Notes under the pieces: model-generated
What the model saw: only the letters and a program-made list of their open reading frames with translations
Databases searched by the model: none
Told to the model about the DNA's origin: nothing
Position numbers and translations under genes: made by a program
Assembly: GCF_000472785.1 (NCBI RefSeq)
Contig: NZ_AXAL01000002.1
Coordinates: forward strand, 248,001 to 312,000
Direction: 5' to 3'
Length of the DNA stretch: 64,000 nucleotides
DNA from: Mesorhizobium loti CJ3sym
Lineage (GTDB): Bacteria; Pseudomonadota; Alphaproteobacteria; Rhizobiales; Rhizobiaceae
Shown here: piece by piece, positions 9,080 through 17,871 of the stretch
Numbering within the stretch: the stretch's first letter is position 1
Layout of the letters: each line of letters begins with the position of its first letter

Positions 9080-9811
9080 ATGAAACGGACCATGTCGATT
9101 TGGGACCGCCTCGGCGAGTTTATCACACGGGTATCGTCTTCAGCGACGTCGGGCGTTGCCGACGTTGTCGAGGCCGTGCGCACGGTTTTCTCCGGCGATG
9201 CCGATCTGCGCCGGCGCGTCGCCTTCTCGGTGGCGATGATCGCGCTTTCGGCCAAGATGGCCAAGGCCGACGGCATCGTCACTCAGGACGAGGTGCGTGC
9301 CTTCCAGGAAATATTCGAGGTGCCGCCGAAGGAGACGCGCAATGTGGCGCGGCTGTTCGAACTTGCCCAGCAAGACGTGGCCGGCTTCGAGATCTATGCC
9401 GAGCGTATGGCGCAGATGTGCGGCTCCGGGCATTCGAACTGTGTGATGCTGGAAGACATACTGGACGGCCTGTTCCACATCGCCAAGGCCGACGGAGTGG
9501 TGCATGAGGGCGAGGGCATCTTCCTGCACCGTATTGCCGAAATCTTCCGCATCGATGAGGCGCATTACGAAGCCATCATGGCGCGGCACATCAATCTTGG
9601 CGCCGGCGATCCCTATGTCGTGCTCGGCATCGAGCGCGGCAAGCCATTTGAAGAGGTCAAGAAGCGGTATCGCAAGCTGGTGTCGGACAACCATCCGGAC
9701 CGGCTGATCGGACGCGGCCTGCCGCAGGAATTCATCAAGATCGCAACCACCAGGGTTGCGGCGATCAACGCTGCCTATGAGATGATCGAGCGGGGCCTGC
9801 GGCACGCATGA
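9080..9811 (+). CDS. DjlA-like co-chaperone (TerB domain plus C-terminal J domain)
   Basis: A 243-aa protein with an acidic, helical TerB-type domain at about residues 45-170 (AKADGIVTQDEVRAF and the repeat-like AKADGVVHEGEGIF). A C-terminal DnaJ domain follows at about 175-240, with the diagnostic HPD at 205-207. The J domain should stimulate a DnaK-type chaperone. Classical DjlA has an N-terminal membrane anchor; this one has none, so it is probably cytoplasmic. An ATG four codons later is an equally plausible start. Its stop overlaps the start of the amidase gene (ATGA), which indicates coupling. Confidence 0.88.
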   Translation: MKRTMSIWDRLGEFITRVSSSATSGVADVVEAVRTVFSGDADLRRRVAFSVAMIALSAKMAKADGIVTQDEVRAFQEIFEVPPKETRNVARLFELAQQDVAGFEIYAERMAQMCGSGHSNCVMLEDILDGLFHIAKADGVVHEGEGIFLHRIAEIFRIDEAHYEAIMARHINLGAGDPYVVLGIERGKPFEEVKKRYRKLVSDNHPDRLIGRGLPQEFIKIATTRVAAINAAYEMIERGLRHA

Positions 9812-10563
9812 GCGGCTTCCTGCCCGACGAGCCGAGCGCCGAGGTCAGGGTATCGCCGAATTTCGGGCCAAGGCGCGACACGCTCAAGCCCGACATGATC
9901 GTATTGCACTATACCGGCATGGCGACGGGTGCCGGGGCGGAAGCGTGGCTATGCGATCCGGTGAGCGAGGTCTCGTCACACTATCTCGTCCATGAGAACG
10001 GCCACATCGTGCAGATGGTCAGGGAAAGCGACCGCGCCTGGCATGCTGGCAAGAGCTCGTGGTTCGGACGCACCGACATAAACTCCTGCTCGGTCGGCAT
10101 CGAAATCGCCAATCCGGGCCATTCACTGGGTTACCCAGGATTTCCCAGACGCCAGATCGAGGCGGTGATCGGCCTGTGCAAGGGGATTGCCGCGCGGCAC
10201 GCAATTCCTGCCAAACGGGTGCTGGCGCATTCCGACGTGGCGCCGGGGCGAAAGATCGATCCGGGCGAGAAGTTTCCGTGGGCAGTGCTGTTTGGCGCCG
10301 GTGTCGGCCATTTCGTGCCGGCCTCACCGGTGAAGCGCGGAGCCGCGCTGAAGCCCGGTGACAGCGGCGCCGATGTCGAGGCGCTGCAGTCGATGCTGGC
10401 GCTCTACGGCTATGGTGTCGAGGTATCGGGCATTTTCGACCATCAGACATTGATCGTCGTCGAGGCCTTCCAGCGGCATTTCCGGCCTCGCCTTGTGGAT
10501 GGCGTGGCCGACGGCTCGACGATGCGCACGCTGCAAAGACTGCTTGCTTCGGCCAGGGATTGA
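9808..10563 (+). CDS. N-acetylmuramoyl-L-alanine amidase (amidase_2 plus peptidoglycan-binding domain)
   Basis: A 251-aa zinc amidase of the AmpD/AmiD family. The zinc ligands are visible as H34 (VLHYTG), H141 (LAHSDVAPG) and D151 (KIDPG), with E99 (GIEIANPG) as the likely catalytic acid. A peptidoglycan-binding-1 domain occupies about residues 175-250. There is no signal peptide, so a cytoplasmic AmpD-like role in recycling anhydro-muropeptides is more likely than an exported cell-wall hydrolase. It overlaps the upstream DjlA-like gene by 4 bp. Confidence 0.9.
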   Translation: MSGFLPDEPSAEVRVSPNFGPRRDTLKPDMIVLHYTGMATGAGAEAWLCDPVSEVSSHYLVHENGHIVQMVRESDRAWHAGKSSWFGRTDINSCSVGIEIANPGHSLGYPGFPRRQIEAVIGLCKGIAARHAIPAKRVLAHSDVAPGRKIDPGEKFPWAVLFGAGVGHFVPASPVKRGAALKPGDSGADVEALQSMLALYGYGVEVSGIFDHQTLIVVEAFQRHFRPRLVDGVADGSTMRTLQRLLASARD

Positions 10564-10774
10564 CCCTGGGTCAAGGCCCGGCCAAAGTAATCCGTTCCCT
10601 TCGTTAAGTTACAAACTGTCACTCAAAGTGACTTGCCACGCCTTCATTGGCGCCAATTCGAGCTTCAAAGGGCAATCCGTGCAGTTTGTCGGACCTCTAG
10701 CCCCCAGATGTTCCGATATTGATCAAGCAGCTCCGCGCGAAAATCTTCGCGTGGCCCAGACAGAACAGGATCAC

Positions 10775-11473
10775 ATGCAGAAATTGACCGTTTTAACGGC
10801 AGCTCTTGCTGCCGGCGTAATGACTTTTGCCTTCAGTGCGGCTGACGCCGCGCCGGTAAGCCCACGGGCCGATCAGGGCATCGTGGCGGTGACCGCCAAG
10901 GGCAAGGCCATTCCGGCCAAAAGCAGCAGGAGTGCAAGGGCGACGAAGCAGCCTTCCGCCAAGGTGGAGAAGGCAAGCTGGACCAAGGCGAAGAAATCCG
11001 CGAGGCAGACGAAGCGCGGCCGCAAAACCGTCGACATGATGACAACGGCATCGATCGGTCCAAGGGGCGTTGCGCTGCCGACGGCAGCAGTGGCCAGCAG
11101 CGGCCAGTATTCCGCGATCGTCGCCCGCTATGCGGCAAGCTACGGCGTTCCGGTCTCGCTGGCTCATGCCGTCATCACCATTGAGAGCAACTATCGGCCG
11201 AACATGGTCGGCGGTGCCGGTGAAATCGGCCTGATGCAGATCAAGCCGGCGACGGCGCGGATGATGGGGTATAGCGGCTCGGCCAAGGGGCTGTTCGATC
11301 CCGACACCAACATCAAATACGGCATGAAGTATCTCGCTTTGGCGCAGAACCTTGGTGGTGGCACGACCTGTGGCACGATCCTGAAATACAATGCCGGCCA
11401 TGCCGCCACGCGGATGAACCCGATCTCGGCCGCCTATTGCAGCAAGGTCAAGGTTCAGATGGCGGCGCTTTGA
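10775..11473 (+). CDS. Lytic transglycosylase (SLT domain), exported
   Basis: A 232-aa protein with an N-terminal signal peptide ending near AADAAP, a basic Lys/Ala-rich linker, and a C-terminal SLT domain. The catalytic Glu is E137 in ITIESNYRP. GLMQIKPATA and the motif NAGHAA near the end complete the family pattern. It cleaves the MurNAc-GlcNAc bond of peptidoglycan in the periplasm and releases anhydro-muropeptides, which the neighbouring AmpD-like amidase could recycle. The ATG at 10775 is chosen because it begins the signal peptide. A terminator follows directly. Confidence 0.9.
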   Translation: MQKLTVLTAALAAGVMTFAFSAADAAPVSPRADQGIVAVTAKGKAIPAKSSRSARATKQPSAKVEKASWTKAKKSARQTKRGRKTVDMMTTASIGPRGVALPTAAVASSGQYSAIVARYAASYGVPVSLAHAVITIESNYRPNMVGGAGEIGLMQIKPATARMMGYSGSAKGLFDPDTNIKYGMKYLALAQNLGGGTTCGTILKYNAGHAATRMNPISAAYCSKVKVQMAAL

Positions 11474-11487
11474 TTGCGAGTTGCGAG

Positions 11488-11513
11488 AGCCGGCAGACAA
11501 GCCGGCTTTTTCG
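11488..11513 (+). terminator. Terminator after the lytic transglycosylase gene
   Basis: Stem AGCCGGC / GCCGGCT with loop AGACAA, followed by TTTTTC. It begins 14 bp after the stop codon and separates this gene from rnpB. Confidence 0.85.
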
Positions 11514-11549
11514 ATTGCGTTTTCCCGGCTGAACCCCTTTATACGCCTT

Positions 11550-11947
11550 GCCAGCTGGCTGGGCGGCCGCACTCGCAAACGCCGAAAGGCCGCGAGTGAG
11601 GAAAGTCCGGGCTCCATGGAGACACGGTGCCGGTTAATGGCCGGCGGGGGCGACCCCAGGGAAAGTGCCACAGAAAGCAAACCGCCACGACTTTGTCGGG
11701 GTAAGGGTGAAAGGGTGGGGTAAGAGCCCACCGCGCGACTGGCAACAGGAGCGGCACGGTAAACCCCACCGGGAGCAAAACCGAATAGGGGCGGTGCGAG
11801 GGGAAACCCTCGAGGGCTGTTTCCGGCTCACCGTCCGGGTAGGTTGCGTGAGGCGCATGGCAACATGTGCCCAAGATGAATGGCCGCCACGTTCTCGTCT
11901 CGCAAGGGGCGAGGGCCATACAGAACCCGGCTTACAGGCCAGCTGGC
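11550..11947 (+). ncRNA. rnpB: RNase P RNA
   Basis: Catalytic RNA of RNase P, which matures tRNA 5' ends. The universal core GAGGAAAGTCCGGGCTCC lies at about 11597-11614, and the closing helix P4 strand ACAGAACCCGGCTTACAGG near 11920-11938. The ends pair as P1: GCCAGCTGGC at 11550-11559 and again at 11938-11947, a self-complementary decamer. The length of about 398 nt and the type A helices fit alphaproteobacteria. Open frames across this stretch are incidental. The 3' boundary may differ by a few bases. Confidence 0.95.
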
Positions 11948-12115
11948 AGTTTCTCCCCGAAGAGAAATCATTTGAAATCAGCAGGTTGCGCCCTTGGGCG
12001 CGCCTGTCGATTCAAGGCTTTTCAGGTGTTGCCTGTACCGACCAGGCTCGGCCCCGGCTTGAAGCTGGTGCGATTAAATCGTACCATGGTTCGGCAACGA
12101 TACCAGGAGCCTATC

Positions 12116-12400
12116 ATGGGACAGGTCGACAAACGTAGCATCACGCTGTCGCCGGAACTGGCGCAAGCCGTGGACGATGTGGTCGCCGCCGGCGAATATG
12201 CCTCGGCGAGCGAGGTCATCCGCGATGCATTGAGGCAATGGAAGGACCGTCGCGATCTGCATGGCTATACGGTGGAGGAGCTGCGCAAGCTGGTGCAGGA
12301 AGGCATCGACAGCGGGCCGGGGCAAGACGGCCAGCCAATCATGGAACGACTGCGCGCCAAATACCTAGAGATGGCCGAGGCCAAAGGCTTTCAGGAGTGA
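12116..12400 (+). CDS. parD: ParD-type antitoxin (ribbon-helix-helix)
   Basis: A 94-aa protein whose N-terminal half is a ribbon-helix-helix DNA-binding domain (RSITLSPELAQAVDDVV followed by YASASEVIRDALRQW). The C-terminal half is charged and probably wraps the toxin. Antitoxins of this family neutralise a ParE partner and repress their own operon. The ATG at 12116 has AGGAG 7 bp upstream. The stop codon overlaps the GTG start of the toxin gene, so the pair is translationally coupled. It sits about 170 bp after rnpB. Confidence 0.9.
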   Translation: MGQVDKRSITLSPELAQAVDDVVAAGEYASASEVIRDALRQWKDRRDLHGYTVEELRKLVQEGIDSGPGQDGQPIMERLRAKYLEMAEAKGFQE

Positions 12401-12690
12401 GATACCGTCTGCTTCCTCAAGCAGTGGTCGACCTCGAAAGCATCGGTGACTACATCGCCGCTCACGATCCACGGGCCGCTGTCCGGCTCGTGGATGCGCT
12501 GGAACGACGTTGGGACTTGCTGACCTTGCATCCCTTCTCAGGCGCGCCACGCGACGATATCGCGCCCGGCATCCGTCATCTGGTCGTCGGCGACTATCTC
12601 ACTCTGTATCGGGTCGGCGGCGACGCGATCGAAATTCTTCGCGTGCTGCACGGCCGTCGCAATATCGAAGCCGACGATCTCGGGTCGTGA
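12397..12690 (+). CDS. parE: ParE/RelE-family toxin
   Basis: A 97-aa RelE/ParE superfamily protein: VVDLESIGDYIAAHDP helix, ALERRWDLLTLHPFSGAPRDD, then VVGDYLTLYRV and EILRVLHGRR near the C terminus. ParE members poison DNA gyrase, and related RelE members cleave mRNA. The catalytic His/Tyr set of RelE is not evident, so ParE-like action is favoured. The start is taken as GTG at 12397, which overlaps the antitoxin stop (12398-12400); longer in-frame starts would run deep into the antitoxin gene. Confidence 0.87.
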   Translation: MRYRLLPQAVVDLESIGDYIAAHDPRAAVRLVDALERRWDLLTLHPFSGAPRDDIAPGIRHLVVGDYLTLYRVGGDAIEILRVLHGRRNIEADDLGS

Positions 12691-12699
12691 TCGGTTCGA

Positions 12700-13815
12700 T
12701 CAGCCGCTGATCCCGTCCAGCGATGCCTCGATCGCCGCCCAAAGTTCCTCCACGGGCTCACAGCCCACCGATAGGCGCACAAAGCCGGCAGGAACCGCAT
12801 CGCCTCGTTTCAAGCGTCGCTCAGCCGAAGAGTGGACGCCGCCGAAGGACGTCGCGGCCTGCAGCAGCGCGCAGTTGTTGATGAAATCCTCGGCCTTGTC
12901 CTCCGAGGCGAGTTCGAAGGAGATGAGGAAGCCGAAGCGTTCCATCTGGACGCGGGCGAGGTTGTGCGACGGATCGCTTTCGAGGCCCGGGAAACGCAAG
13001 CCGCCGACCGCCTTGTGACCTTGCAGCCGCCGCGCGATCACTTCCGCCGAGGAACACATGCGGTCGAAGCGCACGTCGAGCGTTTCCAGGCCGCGATGCA
13101 CCAGCCAGGCTTCGAACGGCCCCGGAATGCCGCCGGCGGTCTCGCGCCAGCCTCTCACGGCCGAGATGATCGCTTCGTCGCGACTGGCGACATGGCCGAA
13201 CAGCACGTCGGAATGGCCATTGGGCGCCTTGGTGTCGGCGGCAACGACGATGTCGGCGCCATGGTCGAGCGGCCGCTGGCCGAAAGGCGTCATGGTCGTG
13301 TTGTCGACAACGACAATCGCGCCGGCCCGGTGAGCAGCCTCGGCGACGGCCGTGATGTCGCAGATGTCCAATCGAGGATTTGAAGGGGTTTCGACATAGG
13401 CGAGGCGATAGCCGTCGAAGCCGCCGTCGAGGAAAGTCGATGTCGGCCGCAAGTCGAAGTCGATGCCGAACGGTTTCAGAAAGCGTTCGGCCAGCGCCCG
13501 TGTGGCGTGGTAGCCGTCCGAAGGCAAAAGGATGCGGTCGCCGGATTTCAGCAGCCCGAAAAACACAGCCGAGATTGCCGCCATTCCAGAGGGGAAACCG
13601 ACACATTGCGCGTCTTCCAGATGCGCCAGCATGTGCTCGACTGCATCCCAGGTAGTGTTGCTGTAGCGGCCATATTGGCTGTAGCCCGCACCATCTCCGG
13701 GGTTGTGGAAGATGGCGGCCATGGCCAGCGGCAACGGAATGGGGTCACCTTTGGCAAGGCTGTCGCGGCGCAGATGGGCGAGGGACGCAGCGCGTGACCT
13801 GGCTGTTTCGGACAT
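12700..13815 (-). CDS. Cys/Met metabolism PLP-dependent enzyme (cystathionine gamma-lyase/synthase family)
   Basis: A 371-aa fold-type I PLP enzyme. The PLP lysine is K196 in VAADTKAPNGHSDVLFG. Other family motifs are FPSGMAAISAV, VETPSNPRLD and VVVDNTTMTPFGQRPLDHGAD. It should process cystathionine or a similar sulfur amino acid by gamma- or beta-elimination. The active-site segment lacks the usual KYxxGHSD tyrosine, so exact substrate assignment is unsafe. The ATG at 13815 is chosen with AAGG 10 bp upstream; a TTG three codons earlier is possible. It converges on parE and is divergent from mraZ. Confidence 0.85.
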   Translation of the reverse strand: MSETARSRAASLAHLRRDSLAKGDPIPLPLAMAAIFHNPGDGAGYSQYGRYSNTTWDAVEHMLAHLEDAQCVGFPSGMAAISAVFFGLLKSGDRILLPSDGYHATRALAERFLKPFGIDFDLRPTSTFLDGGFDGYRLAYVETPSNPRLDICDITAVAEAAHRAGAIVVVDNTTMTPFGQRPLDHGADIVVAADTKAPNGHSDVLFGHVASRDEAIISAVRGWRETAGGIPGPFEAWLVHRGLETLDVRFDRMCSSAEVIARRLQGHKAVGGLRFPGLESDPSHNLARVQMERFGFLISFELASEDKAEDFINNCALLQAATSFGGVHSSAERRLKRGDAVPAGFVRLSVGCEPVEELWAAIEASLDGISG

Positions 13816-14006
13816 GGATTTCAAACCTTGTTGCTAATCAGAAAGACGGCTGACGCTATGCGCCGCAGCGGTGCGCGGCAAGCCGCCTCCGGTTGGTCCA
13901 AAGCGCTCTAAACGCTTCGTTAGGCTTAATGGATCATAAAGACGAGACGTGCCGAAACGGCTGCTCGGATTGGTCGCGATGCGCGTGTTTGTGAAGCCTA
14001 TTCCCG
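13816..14006. other. Intergenic region between the PLP enzyme gene and the mraZ promoter
   Basis: About 190 bp with no supported gene. Translations in all frames lack family features or good ribosome sites. It must hold the leftward promoter of the PLP enzyme gene, but no convincing -35/-10 pair stood out. Confidence 0.5.
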
Positions 14007-14037
14007 TTGACGCCCATAGTGCCCCATGATATCCCAT
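14007..14037 (+). promoter_or_regulatory. dcw promoter with MraZ operator repeats
   Basis: Three CCCAT repeats start at 14013, 14023 and 14033, exactly 10 bp apart. On the other strand they read ATGGG. They match the MraZ box known from Escherichia coli: TGGGN repeats separated by 5 bp. A TTGACG at 14007-14012 is spaced 17 bp from TATCCC at 14030-14035, so the repeats would cover the -35 to -10 region and let MraZ repress the whole cluster. The repeats run on the strand opposite to that in E. coli. The transcript would have a leader of about 180 nt before mraZ. Confidence 0.8.
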
Positions 14038-14221
14038 TCGAACACTCAAGCTTTCGTTCCGTGTCAGGGTAAAGCGTACGCCAATCGGGCAGCCGCGGCG
14101 GCTGCGCGTTTGCCGTTTCTTGGCCATGTGGACGGGATGGGTGCGGGGCAGGGAACGCGCAGCAGTGGCGCGTGCAAGACGATGAAGAGGGGTGCGGCGG
14201 CGCAAGCGGCTGTAGCGTTTA
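14038..14221 (+). other. Untranslated leader between the dcw promoter and mraZ
   Basis: About 184 bp. No gene with family support lies in it. A frame open from 14026 runs through here into rsmH, but only its rsmH part is coding. No riboswitch or attenuator structure was recognised by eye. Confidence 0.5.
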
Positions 14222-14680
14222 ATGGACCGGTTTCTGTCGAACACGGTGAGCAGGATCGATGCGAAGGGACGGGTGTCCGTTCCGGCGCATTTCCGTGCCG
14301 TCGTGCAGAAACGCGGCTATTCGGAACTCTATGCGCTGCGTTGCCTGGACCTGCCGGCGATGGATGTCGGCGGGCTGGACCTGCTCGACCGCTACGAGCA
14401 GCGCATCGCGCTGGAAGATCCCTTCCTGCAGACGGCGGACGACATGTCGTTCTTCTGCCATGGCGATGGAACGTTCCTGAAGCTCGACCAGGACGGCCGC
14501 ATCACCATGACCGATTTCATTCGCGAGCATACCGGCATTGCAACGGAGGTGGCCTTTGTCGGGCGCGGCAATTTCTTTCAGATCTGGGAGCCGGGACGGC
14601 TTGCTGCCTATGGGGCGCAGGCGCGGGCCAGGCTTTTGCAGCTTCGGCAGGGGACGAAGCCTGGGGAGCGACCGGAATGA
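14222..14680 (+). CDS. mraZ: Transcriptional regulator MraZ
   Basis: A 152-aa protein with two SpoVT/AbrB-like swapped-hairpin domains. The signature repeats are [13 protein letters not shown] near residue 13 and [18 protein letters not shown] near residue 90. MraZ forms a ring-shaped oligomer that binds TGGG-type repeats at its own promoter and controls the dcw cluster. The candidate operator is at 14013-14037. It is the first gene of the cluster and its stop overlaps the rsmH start (ATGA). Confidence 0.95.
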   Translation: MDRFLSNTVSRIDAKGRVSVPAHFRAVVQKRGYSELYALRCLDLPAMDVGGLDLLDRYEQRIALEDPFLQTADDMSFFCHGDGTFLKLDQDGRITMTDFIREHTGIATEVAFVGRGNFFQIWEPGRLAAYGAQARARLLQLRQGTKPGERPE

Positions 14681-15711
14681 CGGTGGACCACGGCGATGAC
14701 CTTCCTCACGCTGTAGGTGGGCACGCCGTTGGCGGATCGGTCCGCCACATTCCGGTCCTCCTTGGCGAAGTGCTTGAGGCACTGGCGCCGGCGGTGGGCG
14801 ACATCATCATCGACGGCACGTTCGGCGCCGGCGGTTATACCAGGGCCATCCTGGCGACAGGAGCCTCCGTCATCGCCATCGATCGTGATCCCGATGCCAT
14901 CGCCGCCGGGCGCGATCTGGAAGTGCAGTCGGGCGGCAGGCTGAAACTGGTGCAGGCGCCGTTCTCGACGCTGGATGAGCATGTCGAGAGCGCCGACGGC
15001 GTCGTGCTCGACATTGGCGTCTCCTCCATGCAACTCGACCAGGCCGAGCGCGGCTTCTCGTTCCGCAATGACGGGCCGCTCGACATGCGCATGGCGCAGG
15101 CGGGCTTGAACGCCGCGGACGTCGTCAACAGCTTCAAGCCGGGCGATCTTGCCCGCATCTTCGGCTTCCTCGGCGAAGAACGTCACGCCGGCCGTATCGC
15201 CCGCATGATCGAGGGGCGCCGCGAAAAGAAGCCGTTCGAGCGCACGCTGGAACTGGCCGACGCGATCGAGACACATATCGGCCGCGCGCCGAAGGACAAG
15301 ATCCATCCCGCGACCCGCGTCTTCCAGGCGCTGCGCATCTTCGTCAATGACGAGCTTGGCGAACTGGCCAAGGCGCTGTTTGCAGCCGAACGCGCGCTGA
15401 AGCCCGGTGGGCGGCTCGCCGTGGTGACGTTCCATTCGCTGGAAGACCGCATCGTCAAGCGCTTCATCGCCGACCGTGCCGACGTCGCCACCGGCTCACG
15501 TCACTTGCCCGAGGCGCACGCGCGCACCGCGACCTTCCGCAAGGCTGGCGGCGGCGTGACGGCTGATGATGCCGAGGTCGCTGCCAATCCGCGTGCCCGC
15601 TCCGCCAGGCTGCGCGCCGCAATTCGCACCGAAGCGCCGGCGCGTGCAGGTGATTTCTCGATTTTCGGTCTTCCAAAGCTTCCCGGCATCAACCTGCCGG
15701 GGGAGAGGTAA
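14677..15711 (+). CDS. rsmH: 16S rRNA (cytosine(1402)-N(4))-methyltransferase RsmH
   Basis: A 344-aa SAM-dependent methyltransferase (MraW) that methylates N4 of C1402 in the ribosomal P site. Visible motifs are [15 protein letters not shown], the SAM-binding [14 protein letters not shown] and [26 protein letters not shown], and the C-terminal [12 protein letters not shown] and [11 protein letters not shown]. The ATG at 14677 overlaps the mraZ stop and is chosen over the long upstream extension, which lies in the mraZ gene and has no homology features. Confidence 0.96.
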   Translation: MTVDHGDDLPHAVGGHAVGGSVRHIPVLLGEVLEALAPAVGDIIIDGTFGAGGYTRAILATGASVIAIDRDPDAIAAGRDLEVQSGGRLKLVQAPFSTLDEHVESADGVVLDIGVSSMQLDQAERGFSFRNDGPLDMRMAQAGLNAADVVNSFKPGDLARIFGFLGEERHAGRIARMIEGRREKKPFERTLELADAIETHIGRAPKDKIHPATRVFQALRIFVNDELGELAKALFAAERALKPGGRLAVVTFHSLEDRIVKRFIADRADVATGSRHLPEAHARTATFRKAGGGVTADDAEVAANPRARSARLRAAIRTEAPARAGDFSIFGLPKLPGINLPGER

Positions 15712-15715
15712 GCAC

Positions 15716-16111
15716 GTGTTCCGTACCAGCGACATTGTCCTGATCGCCGTCATGGTTTCGGCGGCGGCCCTGACCTACAAGACCAAGCGCGAGGCCGAGG
15801 ATCAGTTGGCGGCGGTGCAGAAGATCCATACCCAGATACGCTATGAGGAGGAGACGATCGACCTGCTCAAGGCCGACTGGAGCCTGCTCACGCAGCCGTC
15901 GCGGCTGCAGAAGCTCGCCGAACTCTACAAGTCGCAGCTCGCCCTCGAGCCGGTCAGCGCTCGCCAGATCGTGGGCTTGAGCGACCTGCCGGCCAAGGCC
16001 CTGGACATTCAGGACATCCTGAAAGGACGCCAGGACAGCATGGCTGACAATTCCGACAAGGCGCCGTCTGGCGACAAGGATCCCGTCGTGACCGGAGACA
16101 TCGCCCAATGA
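15716..16111 (+). CDS. ftsL: Cell division protein FtsL
   Basis: A 131-aa bitopic membrane protein: a short N terminus, a transmembrane helix (DIVLIAVMVSAAALTY) and a periplasmic coiled coil (KREAEDQLAAVQKIHTQIRYEEETIDLLKADW) ending in the conserved LTQPSRLQKLAE segment. It forms the FtsQ-FtsB-FtsL complex that activates septal peptidoglycan synthesis by FtsW/FtsI. It starts with GTG at 15716 after GGAGAGG, 4 bp beyond the rsmH stop, and its stop overlaps the ftsI start. Position in the cluster is the main support, since FtsL sequences diverge. Confidence 0.88.
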   Translation: MFRTSDIVLIAVMVSAAALTYKTKREAEDQLAAVQKIHTQIRYEEETIDLLKADWSLLTQPSRLQKLAELYKSQLALEPVSARQIVGLSDLPAKALDIQDILKGRQDSMADNSDKAPSGDKDPVVTGDIAQ

Positions 16112-17817
16112 TCGGCAAACTGCTGAAGCGCCGTGCCAGGACGGGTGAAGACGGCTCGATCGTCGTCGAGGGCGCCCGCAAGGCGACCGGCGGCAAGGGC
16201 AAGGCGCGCATCGTGATGACGATGGCGGTGTTCTTCGGCATTTTCTCGACCATTTCGGGGCGGCTGGTCTATCTCGGCTTCCAGTCGCCCGACCTGTCGG
16301 GCGGCCCGCAGAGCCGGATCACCGCCTCGCGGCCCGACATTGTCGACCGCAACGGCGAAGTGCTGGCGACCGACATCAAGACGGCGTCGCTGTTCGCCGA
16401 GCCGCGCCGCATCGTCGATGCCGACGAGGCGATCGAGAAATTGTCGACCGTGCTGCCCGAGATCGATTACGAGCAGACCTATCACAAGCTCAAGAGCGGC
16501 GCCGGCTTCGTCTGGCTGCAGCGCCAGCTGACGCCCAAGCAGCAGGCCGACATCATGCAGCTCGGCATTCCCGGGTTCGGCTTTCGTACGGAGAAGCGCC
16601 GTTTTTATCCGAGTGGCGAAACCTCGTCCTACGTTGTTGGTCTGACCAACATCGACAATCAGGGCATCTCCGGCATGGAGAAGTACATCGACGAGCAGGG
16701 CCTGAGCGACCTGCAGGCGTCGGGCCTGGCGGTGGCCAAGGACCTGCAGCCGGTCAGGCTTTCGATCGATCTGCGTATCCAGCATGTGGTGCGCGACGAG
16801 ATCGCCGCCGGCCTGGAGCGCTACCGCGCCATCGGCGCTGGCGCCGTCGTGCTGAACGTCAAGACGGGCGAAGTGGTGGCCATGGCCTCGGTGCCGGATT
16901 TCGATCCGAACAATCCCTACAATGCCCAGGAAAAGGACCGGCTGAACCGGATGTCGGCGGGCCTCTATGAGATGGGCTCGACCTTCAAGAGCTTCACCTC
17001 GGCCATGGCGCTCGATTCCGGCAAGGCGACGATGAACAGCCGCTTCGACGCCTCGCATCCAATCCGGGTCGGCCATCAGGCCATCCACGATTTCCACGGC
17101 AAGAACCGTGTGCTGTCGCTGCCGGAGGTGTTCCTCTATTCGTCCAACATCGGGTCGGCCCGGGAGGCCGAGCTGGTCGGCATCGCGGGGCACCGGGAAT
17201 TCCTGCATCGCCTTGGCATTCTGGAGCGGATGCAGACCGAATTGCCGGAAATCGCCCGCCCGACCGAACCGAAGGTCTGGAAACAGGTCAATTCGTTCAC
17301 GATCGCCTTCGGCCATGGCGTGTCGACGACGCCGCTGCAAGCGGCTGTCGGCTGCGCGGCGCTGATGAATGGCGGCTTCCTGATGAACCCGACCTTCCTG
17401 GTTCGTACGCAGGAGCAGGCGATGGCCATCGCCAAGAAGGTGGTGAGCGACAAGACCGTCGAGGGCATGCGCTACCTCTATTCGCTCAACGCCGAGAAAG
17501 GTTCGGCCAGGAACGCCAGGGTCCCCGGCTACCGTGTTGGCGGCAAGACCGGAACGGCCGAGAAGGTCATCAATGGCCGCTACTCGAAGGAACTGAATTT
17601 CAACACCTTCGTCGCCGCCTTCCCGATGGACGATCCGCAATACCTGGTGTTTACGATCGCCGACGCTCCGCACCCGGAAAAGCCTGGGATGACGGACGTT
17701 GCCGCCAACAATGCGGGGGTCATGGCCGGCAATATCATCCGGCGTTCGGCGGCCATGCTTGGCGTGAAGCCAGATTTCAGCCATGAAAATGGTGCAACGC
17801 TGGTTTCCTATCAGTGA
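16108..17817 (+). CDS. ftsI: Peptidoglycan D,D-transpeptidase FtsI (PBP3)
   Basis: A 569-aa class B penicillin-binding protein. An N-terminal transmembrane helix (about residues 36-55) is followed by the PBP dimerisation domain and the transpeptidase domain. Its three active-site motifs are intact: STFK at 291-294, SSN at 345-347 and KTGTA starting at K480. It crosslinks septal peptidoglycan together with FtsW. It overlaps ftsL by 4 bp, and murE follows after a 54-bp gap, one of the few spacers in the upstream half of the cluster. Confidence 0.96.
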   Translation: MIGKLLKRRARTGEDGSIVVEGARKATGGKGKARIVMTMAVFFGIFSTISGRLVYLGFQSPDLSGGPQSRITASRPDIVDRNGEVLATDIKTASLFAEPRRIVDADEAIEKLSTVLPEIDYEQTYHKLKSGAGFVWLQRQLTPKQQADIMQLGIPGFGFRTEKRRFYPSGETSSYVVGLTNIDNQGISGMEKYIDEQGLSDLQASGLAVAKDLQPVRLSIDLRIQHVVRDEIAAGLERYRAIGAGAVVLNVKTGEVVAMASVPDFDPNNPYNAQEKDRLNRMSAGLYEMGSTFKSFTSAMALDSGKATMNSRFDASHPIRVGHQAIHDFHGKNRVLSLPEVFLYSSNIGSAREAELVGIAGHREFLHRLGILERMQTELPEIARPTEPKVWKQVNSFTIAFGHGVSTTPLQAAVGCAALMNGGFLMNPTFLVRTQEQAMAIAKKVVSDKTVEGMRYLYSLNAEKGSARNARVPGYRVGGKTGTAEKVINGRYSKELNFNTFVAAFPMDDPQYLVFTIADAPHPEKPGMTDVAANNAGVMAGNIIRRSAAMLGVKPDFSHENGATLVSYQ

Positions 17818-17871
17818 TTCTTGGGGCGCGCCGGCAACTGCGCGCTATTTTGTTGCGGTGAACGGGACTCG

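Noticed and set aside
10618..10632. GTCACT-CAA-AGTGAC palindrome before the lytic transglycosylase gene
   Set aside because: It is only 6 bp per arm, without a T run or a partner site, so it is too weak to list as an operator or terminator.
11539..12138. Several open frames over the rnpB region on both strands
   Set aside because: The stretch is the RNase P RNA, identified by its conserved core and paired ends. The frames show no protein features.
14026..14676. A long N-terminal extension of rsmH starting before mraZ
   Set aside because: It crosses the MraZ operator and the mraZ gene in another frame. RsmH homology begins only after 14677.
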